DNA of 7,188 nucleotides from Acetobacteraceae bacterium (lineage in GTDB: Bacteria > Pseudomonadota > Alphaproteobacteria > Acetobacterales > Acetobacteraceae): positions 1 through 7,188 of the forward strand of contig CANJXD010000297.1 in the NCBI GenBank assembly GCA_947478535.1. Reading direction: 5' to 3'. The notes under the pieces were generated by a model that saw only the letters and a list, made by a program, of their open reading frames with translations, was not told the origin of the DNA and did not search any database. The translations under genes were made by a program, and so were the position numbers. Below are positions 1 to 6,179 of this stretch, one piece after another; the stretch's first letter is position 1; every line of letters starts with the position of its first letter.

Positions 1-178
1 CATCGGCAAGCTTCACGCAGCGGGCGCGCAGTTCCGCGTAGCTGCGCCGCGTCGCGCCATGCACCACGGCGGTATGGCGCGGATAGACCGCGGCCGCGCG
101 TTCCAGGAACAGCAGCGGCGTCAGCGGCTGGTGATTGGCGGCGACCCGGGGAAGGGCATCGAAATCCGAAGCGGCCAT
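1..178 (-). CDS. Acyl-CoA synthetase (AMP-binding), N-terminal part, runs off the window
   Basis: This is the first 59 codons of a minus-strand gene whose remainder lies beyond base 1. The translation starts MAASDFDALPRVAANHQPLT and continues through LLFLERAAAVYPRH, TAVVHGATRR and SYAELRARC. This matches the N-terminus of fatty-acyl or medium-chain acyl-CoA ligases of roughly 540 residues, in which 'NxxPLTPLxFLERAAxVYP...VVHG...TYAE' is characteristic. Such enzymes adenylate a carboxylic acid with ATP and transfer it to CoA in the cytoplasm. The start follows the upstream stop by 14 nt with a modest GGGAAG ribosome site, so it is probably the third gene of an operon with the propionyl-CoA synthetase and crotonase genes. 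The AMP-binding and catalytic motifs are outside the window, so chain-length preference cannot be judged. Confidence 0.85.
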   Translation of the reverse strand, partial: MAASDFDALPRVAANHQPLTPLLFLERAAAVYPRHTAVVHGATRRSYAELRARCVKLAD

Positions 179-192
179 GGCGTGCGTCTTCC

Positions 193-999
193 CTACCGAT
201 CCTGCCAGATGGGCTGGCGCTTGGAGAGGAAGGCGCCGATCCCCTCCGCCGCATCCTCGGCCATCAGGTTGTCCGTCATCACCCCGGCAGCATGGGCATA
301 GGCTTCCGGCAAGGGAAGCCCGCGCTGGCGGTGGAAGGCGGCCTTGCCGATGCGGACCGTGTGCGCGCTGCGGGCCGCGATCTTCAGGGCCAGCGCCTCG
401 GTCGCGGGGCCGAGTTCAGCGGCCGGCACCACGCGGTTCACCAGCCCGATCCGCTGGGCTTCCGTGGCCGCAATCATCTCTCCGGTCAGCAGCATCTCCA
501 TCGCGGCCTTGGCAGGCACGGCGCGGGAAAGCGCCACGGCGGGGGTGGAGCAGAACAGGCCGATATCCACCCCCGGCGTGCAGAAGCGCGCATGGTCCGC
601 CGCGACCGCCAGGTCACAGGTCGCGACAAGCTGGCAGCCCGCCGCCGTCGCCACGCCCTGCACCTCCGCGATCACGGGCTGGGGGAGGGCGATGATCGCC
701 TGCATCAGCGCCGCGCAGCGCAGCATCGCGGCCTCGAAGAAGCCACGCCCGCCATCGGCATCGGCGCGGTGGGCCGTGATCTCCCGCAGGTCGTGCCCGG
801 CGCAGAAGACGGGCCCCGCGGCGGCGAGGATCACGACGCGCACCCGGGCATCCCCCCCGACGCCGGCCAGCGCCTCGGCCAGCGCGCCCATCATGGCGAA
901 GGACAGGCTGTTGCGGCTTTCCGGCTTGTTGAGCGTGAGGCGCGTGACGCCGGCATCGCTGTCCTGCCGCAGCAGCAGGGGGGACGTTCCCTCGGGCAT
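193..999 (-). CDS. Enoyl-CoA hydratase/isomerase-family protein, ECHDC3-like, lacking both catalytic Glu
   Basis: A 268-residue crotonase-fold protein of normal family length. Visible landmarks are the N-terminal strand LTLNKPESRNSLS (residues 21-33), the CoA/oxyanion segment FCAGHDLREI (65-74), the second oxyanion segment AAGCQLVATCDLA (119-131), TPGVDIGLFCST (141-152) and the C-terminal AFLSKRQPIW (256-265). In classical enoyl-CoA hydratase two glutamates (rat Glu144 and Glu164) activate water. Here the aligned positions are Gln123 and Gly143, so ordinary hydratase activity is doubtful. The AAGCQL, TPGV and GLFCSTP pattern is that of the ECHDC3 group, whose chemistry is not well defined. 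The start lies 5 nt after the stop of the propionyl-CoA synthetase gene, with a GGAG site inside the end of that gene, so translational coupling is likely. Its position between two acyl-CoA ligases suggests an acyl-CoA substrate. Family is certain; reaction is not. Confidence 0.9.
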   Translation of the reverse strand: MPEGTSPLLLRQDSDAGVTRLTLNKPESRNSLSFAMMGALAEALAGVGGDARVRVVILAAAGPVFCAGHDLREITAHRADADGGRGFFEAAMLRCAALMQAIIALPQPVIAEVQGVATAAGCQLVATCDLAVAADHARFCTPGVDIGLFCSTPAVALSRAVPAKAAMEMLLTGEMIAATEAQRIGLVNRVVPAAELGPATEALALKIAARSAHTVRIGKAAFHRQRGLPLPEAYAHAAGVMTDNLMAEDAAEGIGAFLSKRQPIWQDR

Positions 1000-1004
1000 G
1001 ACGC

Positions 1005-2909
1005 CTATTTCTCCGCCTCGCGCAGCACGGCCTCGATCTCCTCCAGGATGACGGGATCATCGATGGTGGGCGGCACGGCGTAGGTTTCGCTATCTGCGAT
1101 CTTGCGAATGGTGGCGCGCAGAATCTTGCCGGACCGGGTCTTCGGCAGGCGCTGCACGACGCGGGCTTCCTTGAAGGCGGCAACCGGCCCGATGCGGTCC
1201 CGCACCATCTGGGCGAGTTCCCTGGCGATGGCGGCTTCCGGCCGATCCACCCCCGCCTTCAACACGACGAGGCCCAGCGGCACCTGGCCCTTCAGGCTGT
1301 CCTTCACCCCCACCACCGCGCATTCCGCCACATCCGGATGGGCGGCCAGCACTTCCTCCATCGCGCCGGTGGACAGGCGATGGCCGGCGACATTGATGAT
1401 GTCATCGGTGCGCGACATCACCCAGACATAGCCTTCCGCATCCACCATCCCGGCATCGGAGGTGTTGTAGTAGCCTGGGAAGGTCTCGAGATACGCCTCC
1501 CGAAACCGGTCATCGGCCTGGAACAGCGTCGGCAGGTTCGAAGGCGGCAGCGGCAGCTTCAACGCCAGCGTGCCGATCTGCCCGCGCGGTACTTCGTGCC
1601 CGGCTTCGTCCAGGACGCGAAGGTCATAGCCCGGCGCCGGCTTGCCGCCCGAGCCGGGGCGGTTCGGGAACAGGCCGAATCCGCGAAAATTGCCGGTGAT
1701 GCTCCAGCCCGTCTCGGTCTGCCACCAATGGTCGATCACGGGCTTGCCGAGCAGGGCGGCGGACCATTCGGCGGTCGGCGGATCGCAGCGCTCGCCCGCC
1801 AGGAACAGGGCTTCCAGTGCCGAGAGGTCATACTGCGCGAGCAGCTTGCCCTCCGGGTCTTCCTTCCTCACGGCGCGGATGGCGGTGGGCGCCGTGAACA
1901 GCACCTTCACGCGATGTTCCGCGCAGACCCGCCAGAAGGCGCCGGCATCCGGCGTGCCGACGGGTTTTCCCTCATACATCACCGTCGTGCAGCCCGCGAT
2001 CAGCGGCGCATAGACGATGTAGGAATGGCCGACGACCCAGCCGACGTCGCTTGCCGTCCACATCACATCCCCGGCCTTGAGGCCGTAGAGCATGGACATC
2101 GAATTGAGCAGCGCGACGGCATGCCCGCCATTGTCCCGCAGGATGCCCTTGGGCTTTCCCGTGGTGCCGCTGGTGTAGAGGATATAGAGCGGGTCCGTCG
2201 CCGCGACGCTGACACAGGGCGCGGGCTCGGCCGCCGCCTCCGCCGCTTCGAGATCGACATCGCGGCCCGCCACCAGGTCGCACACCCATTCCGGGCGTTG
2301 CAGCACCAGCACGGCATCCGGCTTGTGGGGGCTCAGCGCGATGGCGGCATCGAGAAGCGGCTTGTATTTCACCAGCCGCCCCGGCTCCAGCCCGCAGGAG
2401 GCGGCGATGATGGCGCGGGGCTTCGCATCGGCGATGCGGGCGGCGAGTTCCGCCGCCGCGAAGCCGCCGAACACCACGGAATGCACGGCACCGAGGCGCG
2501 CGCAGGCCAGCATCGCCATGGCGGCTTCCGGCACCATCGGCATGTAGATCACCACGCGGTCGCCGGCGGCCACACCCCGCGCGGCCAGCGCCCCGGCGAG
2601 CTTGGCAACCCGGTCCCGCAAACCGGCGAAAGTGAAGCGGGCGGCGCGGCCCGTCATCGGGCTGTCCCAGATCAGCGCCGTGCGGTCCCCATGGCCGGCG
2701 GCGACATGGCGGTCCAGCGCATTGTGGCAGGTGTTCAGCCGGGCATCGGGAAACCAGCGGCCATAGACGCCCATCTCCGGGGCGAAGATGCGGGTGGGAG
2801 CCACGTCCCAGTCGATGCCGGCGGCGGCCTGCCGCCAGAATTCCTCCGGCGCCGCGCGCCAGGCGGCATAGATCTCGTCGTAGCGGCTGCCGCCGATGCT
2901 GCCTTCCAT
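1005..2909 (-). CDS. prpE: Propionyl-CoA synthetase (PrpE/ACSS3-type acyl-CoA synthetase)
   Basis: A 634-residue cytoplasmic ligase that should convert a short-chain acid (propionate best supported, acetate possible), ATP and CoA to acyl-CoA, AMP and PPi. The N-terminal ACAS_N region is visible (YDEIYAAW at 10-17, EEFWRQAAAGIDW at 22-34, CHNALDRH at 61-68). It is followed by the AMP-binding core with P-loop YTSGTTGKPKG (245-255), ASDVGWVVGHSY (286-297), AGERCD (371-376) and WWQTETGWSI (395-404). The C-terminal domain has SRTDDIINVAGHR (499-511) and the catalytic lysine in RSGKILR (Lys595). This lysine is the usual acetylation target in this family, so acetylation control is possible. The FPGYYNTSDAG segment (477-487) and the IGPVAAF segment resemble eukaryotic ACSS3 as much as enteric PrpE. 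The start is the ATG beginning MEGSIGGSRY; the open frame extends far upstream only because it runs through the neighbouring transporter gene in another frame. It heads the three-gene operon and lies behind a terminator. Confidence 0.9.
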   Translation of the reverse strand: MEGSIGGSRYDEIYAAWRAAPEEFWRQAAAGIDWDVAPTRIFAPEMGVYGRWFPDARLNTCHNALDRHVAAGHGDRTALIWDSPMTGRAARFTFAGLRDRVAKLAGALAARGVAAGDRVVIYMPMVPEAAMAMLACARLGAVHSVVFGGFAAAELAARIADAKPRAIIAASCGLEPGRLVKYKPLLDAAIALSPHKPDAVLVLQRPEWVCDLVAGRDVDLEAAEAAAEPAPCVSVAATDPLYILYTSGTTGKPKGILRDNGGHAVALLNSMSMLYGLKAGDVMWTASDVGWVVGHSYIVYAPLIAGCTTVMYEGKPVGTPDAGAFWRVCAEHRVKVLFTAPTAIRAVRKEDPEGKLLAQYDLSALEALFLAGERCDPPTAEWSAALLGKPVIDHWWQTETGWSITGNFRGFGLFPNRPGSGGKPAPGYDLRVLDEAGHEVPRGQIGTLALKLPLPPSNLPTLFQADDRFREAYLETFPGYYNTSDAGMVDAEGYVWVMSRTDDIINVAGHRLSTGAMEEVLAAHPDVAECAVVGVKDSLKGQVPLGLVVLKAGVDRPEAAIARELAQMVRDRIGPVAAFKEARVVQRLPKTRSGKILRATIRKIADSETYAVPPTIDDPVILEEIEAVLREAEK

Positions 2910-3007
2910 GGCCGTCTTCCCACCCCGTGGCCGGTATTGTCCGGCATGTTCCCTGCGGCGCGCGCCTTCGCCCGCGCCTGCACCTTGCCATCCCCAGGTC
3001 GCGATCG

Positions 3008-3027
3008 CGCTTGCGGCAGAGCAAGCG
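3008..3027. repeat. Perfect inverted repeat upstream of prpE
   Basis: Seven-base arms CGCTTGC and GCAAGCG flank the 6-nt spacer GGCAGA, about 100 nt upstream of the prpE start and just past the transporter terminator. The position suits an operator for the prpE operon, but a chance palindrome in GC-rich DNA is also possible. No convincing -35/-10 pair is visible nearby. It does not match a regulator site I can name with confidence. Confidence 0.35.
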
Positions 3028-3041
3028 GCGCGGCGAGGCCG

Positions 3042-3071
3042 AAAAAAAACGCCGGGGGTTTCCCCCCGGCG
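3042..3071 (-). terminator. Rho-independent terminator of the MFS transporter gene
   Basis: Read on the minus strand, a 9-bp all-matched stem (CGCCGGGGG with CCCCCGGCG; plus-strand arms 3050-3058 and 3063-3071) closes a 4-nt loop and is followed by eight consecutive T (plus-strand A run 3042-3049). The hairpin begins 30 nt after the stop codon of the transporter gene. This is a textbook intrinsic terminator, and it implies that prpE and the genes after it are transcribed from their own promoter between 2910 and 3041. Confidence 0.93.
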
Positions 3072-3100
3072 CCAATCACGTCCGGGCGTTGCCGCCGGGA

Positions 3101-4840
3101 CTACTTCGCGGTGCGGTAGTCGGCCGCGCTGGCGGAGCCGTCCTCGTTGGTCGCGAAGATGTCGCGATCCTTCGTCTCCGGCACGAAGAAGATGCCGATG
3201 ACCACCGTCGCGAGGGCGATGACGATCGGGTACCAGAGGCCGTAATACACGTCGCCGGTCTGCGCGATCATCGCGAAGGCGGTGGCGGGCATCAGGCCGC
3301 CGAACCAGCCATTGCCGATGTGATAGGGCAGCGACATCGAGGTGTAGCGGATGCGGGTGGGGAACAATTCCACCAGCGCCGCGGCGATCGGGCCGTAGAC
3401 CGCGGTGACGTAGATCACCAGCAGCGTCAGGATGCCGATCAGCACGGCCGGCTGTTCGCGGAAGATGTCGAAGGGACCGGACATCTTGACCACGCTCGGG
3501 TTCGCCGCGGTCGGGTAGCCGACTGCTGTGAGTGTCGCTGTCAACTGGGCCTGGAATTGCGGGTTGGGGCGAACCTGCCCATCCACCTGCACCGTGGCGT
3601 TGACGACCGGCTGGGTGCCGATCTGCACCGAGACGCCGGTCTGGCCGGGCGTATTCTGCACCCGGTAGTTCACCGATGCGCGCGCCAGAGCGGCCTTGGT
3701 GATGTCGCAGTGCGCCACGAACCGCGACGTGCCGGTCGGGTTGAACTGGAAGGAGCAACCCGCCGTATCCGCCGAGACGACGACGGCGATATTCGAATGC
3801 GCGGCCGAAAGGGCCGGGTTGGCTTCCTTCGACATCAGGGTGAACAGCGGGAAGTAGGTGAGCGCGGCGACGAGGCAGCCGCCCAGGATGATCGGCTTGC
3901 GGCCGATCTTGTCCGAGAGCCAGCCGAAGAACACGAAGCCACCCGAGCCCAGCACCAGCGACCAGGCGATCAGCATGTTGGTGGTGAAGCCGTCCACCTT
4001 CAGCACCTGGCCGAGGAAGAACAGCGCGTAGAACTGGCCGGTGTACCAGACCACCGCCTGGCCCATGACGAGGCCGAGCAGGGCGAAGAGCGCGATCTTC
4101 GCGTTCTTCCATTGGCCGAACGCCTCGCCCAGCGGCGCCTTCGAGCCCTTGCCCTCGTCCTTCATCTTCTTGAAGGCCGGGCTTTCCTGCATCTGCAACC
4201 GGATCCAGACCGAGATGGCCAGCAGCACGATCGAGAGCAGGAACGGAACGCGCCAGCCCCAATCCGCGAAGGCCGCCTCACCCAGGATGGAGCGGGTGCC
4301 CAGGATGACGATCAGCGACAGGAACAGCCCCGCCGTCGCCGTGATCTGGATGAAGGAGGTGTAGAAGCCGCGCCGGCCATTGGGAGCATGTTCGGCCACA
4401 TAGGTCGCGGCACCGCCATACTCACCGCCGAGCGCCAGGCCCTGCAGCATGCGGAGCGCGATCAGCGCGACCGGCGCGAGGATGCCGATCTGGTCCGAGG
4501 TGGGAAGGATGCCGACGATGAAGGTCGAGGCGCCCATGATCACGATGGTGACCAGGAAGGTGTATTTGCGGCCGACGAGGTCGCCGAGGCGCCCGAACAC
4601 CAGCGCGCCGAAGGGGCGAACCAGGAAGCCCGCGGCGAAGGCCAGCAGGGCGAAGACGTTGCGCGTCGTCTCGTCGTACATCGAGAAGAACTTCAACCCG
4701 ATGACGGCCGCGAGCGACCCGTAGAGGTAGAAGTCGTACCATTCGAAGACCGTGCCAAGGGATGAGGCCAGGATGACCTTCCTCTCTCCCTCGGACATTG
4801 GCCGCGCGGACCCGCCGTCCGCCGCGTGTGAAGCTGACAT
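3101..4840 (-). CDS. MFS transporter, metabolite:H+ symporter (MHS) family, with large TM9-TM10 loop insert
   Basis: A 579-residue inner-membrane carrier, probably a proton-coupled importer of an organic acid or compatible solute; the substrate cannot be read from sequence. MHS hallmarks are visible: TM1 with FEWYDFYLYGSLAA (32-45), motif A GRLGDLVGRK (83-92), LQGLALGGEYGGAATY (132-147), RLQMQESPAF (214-223), the second motif A around DKIGRKP (310-316), and LFPTRIRYTSMSLPYHIGNG (492-511). Typical MHS proteins such as KgtP or ShiA have about 430-440 residues. The extra length is mostly a hydrophilic segment at about 338-462, which by MFS topology lies on the periplasmic side between TM9 and TM10 and carries Cys361 and Cys378. 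The ATG at 4840 is chosen because AGGGAG (4847-4852) sits 6 nt upstream; a longer reading from 4972 adds a 44-residue non-membrane leader without support. It ends at a strong terminator and so is probably monocistronic. It lies directly upstream of the acyl-CoA ligase operon on the same strand, hinting at carboxylate uptake. Confidence 0.92.
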   Translation of the reverse strand: MSASHAADGGSARPMSEGERKVILASSLGTVFEWYDFYLYGSLAAVIGLKFFSMYDETTRNVFALLAFAAGFLVRPFGALVFGRLGDLVGRKYTFLVTIVIMGASTFIVGILPTSDQIGILAPVALIALRMLQGLALGGEYGGAATYVAEHAPNGRRGFYTSFIQITATAGLFLSLIVILGTRSILGEAAFADWGWRVPFLLSIVLLAISVWIRLQMQESPAFKKMKDEGKGSKAPLGEAFGQWKNAKIALFALLGLVMGQAVVWYTGQFYALFFLGQVLKVDGFTTNMLIAWSLVLGSGGFVFFGWLSDKIGRKPIILGGCLVAALTYFPLFTLMSKEANPALSAAHSNIAVVVSADTAGCSFQFNPTGTSRFVAHCDITKAALARASVNYRVQNTPGQTGVSVQIGTQPVVNATVQVDGQVRPNPQFQAQLTATLTAVGYPTAANPSVVKMSGPFDIFREQPAVLIGILTLLVIYVTAVYGPIAAALVELFPTRIRYTSMSLPYHIGNGWFGGLMPATAFAMIAQTGDVYYGLWYPIVIALATVVIGIFFVPETKDRDIFATNEDGSASAADYRTAK

Positions 4841-5260
4841 CCCCCACTCCCTATCGTTTGGGCGCTCGTGCCCTGAAGCCCTGTTGTGCAGCCACACGGC
4901 ATGCGCGTGACGCGCGCGTCGGTTGCCGAACGCGCATGGCCCTTTCTCACCGAGACTGGGGTGAAGGATCAACGCGCTTCGCGGTTAACTTGTGTCCAGA
5001 ACGACGCGCATGATGAATAATTCGTTATAAATTGCAAGATGTTTATATGAGATGAATCAATGTCATCCGCCTAGGAGCATGGGCAGCGGGCTTGGTGACG
5101 GCCAGACAGGCCAAGGTTTCTGCCGAAAATTAGCGCAACTGTCAGGGTCGGGCTCCGCCTGTGTCAGGCCAGGACGACACTGCAAGGTCCGCGCTGGGAC
5201 CCTCGCAGCGGGAAATCGATATCGTCATACTAAATTGCTAAAGCCAAATACCGCAATCAC

Positions 5261-5299
5261 ATGGACAGACTGACATGTCCGAACATCAAAAATGTCCGA
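5261..5299. promoter_or_regulatory. Cluster of ATGTCCGA repeats, possible operator
   Basis: ATGTCCGA occurs at 5275-5282 and again at 5292-5299, a direct repeat with 17-base period. ATGGACAG at 5261-5268 supplies the same core inverted (GGACA 5263-5267 against TGTCC 5276-5280), and GACATGTC at 5272-5279 is a perfect palindrome. On the minus strand the cluster lies just upstream of a weak promoter-like pair, TTGCGG (5251-5256) and TAGTAT (5227-5232) with an 18-nt spacer, pointing towards the transporter gene. A transcription-factor site is plausible; the regulator is unknown. Confidence 0.35.
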
Positions 5300-5324
5300 T
5301 AATTAATCTTTTGGTAGGGTGCGT

Positions 5325-5351
5325 CGGAGGGCTGCCAGGATGCCCCCTCCG
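5325..5351 (-). terminator. Possible terminator stem downstream of chvI
   Basis: CGGAGGG (5325-5331) pairs perfectly with CCCTCCG (5345-5351) around a 13-nt loop, starting 23 nt after the chvI stop codon on the minus strand. No T run follows immediately (the next bases are ACGCACCCTACC, with mixed AT-rich sequence further on), so it is not a canonical intrinsic terminator. It could be a processed 3' end or simply a chance stem. Confidence 0.35.
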
Positions 5352-5374
5352 CGCCCCCCTTCGTACCCGTCCGC

Positions 5375-6076
5375 TCAGGCTTCCTTGTAGCGGTAGCCCA
5401 GCCCGTAGAGCGTCTCGATCATGGAAAAATCGGGGTCCACGGCCCGGAACTTCTTCCGCACGCGCTTCACATGGCTGTCGATGGTCCGGTCATCGACATA
5501 GATGTTCTCGCCATAGGCGCCGTCGATCAGCTGGTCCCGATTCTTCACCATGCCCGGCCGCACGGCGAGCGCCTTGACCAGCAGGAATTCTGTCACGGTC
5601 AGCTGTACCTGCCCGCCCTTCCAGAGGCAGGTGTGCTTCGTCTCATCCAGTACGAGGTCGCCGCGGGCGATGATGCCGCCGGCCGGCGTGCCGCTGCCCT
5701 CGGCGCGCCCGGCTTCGTTCCGCCGCAGCAGGGCGCGGATGCGTTCCAGCAGCAGGCGCTGGCTGAACGGCTTGGTGATGTAGTCATCCGCCCCGAGGCG
5801 GAGCCCCATCAGCTCATCCAGTTCGTCATCCTTGCTGGTCAGGAAGATCACCGGCATGGCGCTGCGCTGCCGCAGGCGTTGCAGCAGCTCCATCCCATCC
5901 ATGCGCGGCATCTTGATATCCAGCACGGCCAGATCGACCGGGCGGGCCATCAGCCCCTGCAGGGCGCTTTCGCCGTCGGTATAGGTGCGGACGATGAACC
6001 CCTCCTGCTCCAGGGTCATGGAGACGCTGGTCAGGATGTTGCGGTCGTCGTCCACCAGGGCGATGGTGTGCGGCAC
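5375..6076 (-). CDS. chvI: ChvI-type two-component response regulator (OmpR/PhoB family)
   Basis: A 233-residue cytoplasmic DNA-binding regulator. The receiver domain (about 1-118) has the acidic pair Asp9/Asp10 in [14 protein letters not shown], phospho-acceptor Asp53 in [14 protein letters not shown], the conserved threonine Thr80 in [12 protein letters not shown], and Lys102 in [15 protein letters not shown] short linker leads to the winged-helix domain (about 139-231) with [30 protein letters not shown] and the terminal [11 protein letters not shown]. These segments closely match rhizobial ChvI. Together with the sensor kinase ChvG it governs acid, envelope and carbon-metabolism responses in other alphaproteobacteria. 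The start is GTG at 6074-6076, with AGGAG (plus-strand 6083-6087) 6 nt upstream. No chvG follows: a long non-coding stretch and then a transporter gene lie downstream. The gene is divergent from hugZ, with pckA just beyond. Confidence 0.93.
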   Translation of the reverse strand: MPHTIALVDDDRNILTSVSMTLEQEGFIVRTYTDGESALQGLMARPVDLAVLDIKMPRMDGMELLQRLRQRSAMPVIFLTSKDDELDELMGLRLGADDYITKPFSQRLLLERIRALLRRNEAGRAEGSGTPAGGIIARGDLVLDETKHTCLWKGGQVQLTVTEFLLVKALAVRPGMVKNRDQLIDGAYGENIYVDDRTIDSHVKRVRKKFRAVDPDFSMIETLYGLGYRYKEA

Positions 6077-6087
6077 AGGAGGCTCCT
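6077..6087 (-). promoter_or_regulatory. chvI ribosome binding site within an AGGAG/CTCCT palindrome
   Basis: On the minus strand AGGAGCCTCCT immediately precedes the GTG start of chvI. AGGAG, 6 nt from the GTG, is the Shine-Dalgarno sequence and decides the start. Its mirror CTCCT lies between it and the start codon; a hairpin would need a one-base loop, so self-sequestration within the molecule is unlikely. Confidence 0.7.
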
Positions 6088-6169
6088 CGGGGCGCGGTCT
6101 GCGCCGGATGGGGTTATCCTGCCGATAGATTGTGGCAAAGCCGGGTCAGGCAAGCGGCGAAGGCGGACC

Positions 6170-6174
6170 GGAGG
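6170..6174 (+). promoter_or_regulatory. Ribosome binding site fixing the hugZ-family start
   Basis: GGAGG lies 5 nt before the ATG at 6180. It favours this ATG over the in-frame GTG at 6132, which has no comparable site and would add a 16-residue glycine- and proline-rich leader. Confidence 0.8.
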
Positions 6175-6179
6175 CAGGC

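Larger units (their letters stand above)
4841..5374. other. 534-base intergenic region without a credible gene
   Basis: This lies between the stop of chvI and the start of the transporter gene, both on the minus strand. No open frame here has recognisable protein features; the longest (5052-5273, plus) is compositionally unconvincing. It contains two AT-rich islands in otherwise GC-rich DNA. One at about 5009-5060 (roughly one quarter G+C) has minus-strand TATAAA at 5042-5047 and TATAAC at 5024-5029. The other is at about 5217-5320. The region also holds a cluster of TGTCC repeats and a stem after chvI. The transporter promoter probably lies here, but I see no well-spaced -35/-10 pair to fix it. 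An unannotated small RNA cannot be excluded. Confidence 0.7.

Noticed and set aside
1005..4262. A single 1085-codon open frame on the minus strand
   Set aside because: Only its last 634 codons (from 2909) form a protein. The upstream part is an Arg/Gly/Pro-rich off-frame reading through the transporter gene and its terminator.
1338..4765. Long plus-strand open frames (1338-3119 and 2927-4765) opposite the prpE and transporter genes
   Set aside because: They are His/Arg/Gly/Asp-rich antisense readings typical of high-GC coding DNA, with no domain features, and they lie opposite clearly real genes.
4909..4920. 12-base perfect palindrome GACGCGCGCGTC upstream of the transporter gene
   Set aside because: Alternating CG stretches make palindromes by chance in GC-rich DNA; there is no supporting half-site spacing or second copy.
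4841..4972. Upstream in-frame start extending the transporter by 44 residues
   Set aside because: The added segment is polar, has no signal or membrane character, and the ATG at 4840 has an AGGGAG site at ideal spacing.
5052..5273. 73-codon plus-strand open frame in the large intergenic region
   Set aside because: There is no clear ribosome site, no family resemblance, and it crosses AT-rich putative control DNA. I would need conservation or ribosome-profiling data to accept it.
6132..6179. GTG at 6132 as start of the hugZ-family gene
   Set aside because: GGAGG at 6170-6174 points to the ATG at 6180, where the family's N-terminus begins. The extension also intrudes into the region needed for the divergent promoters.
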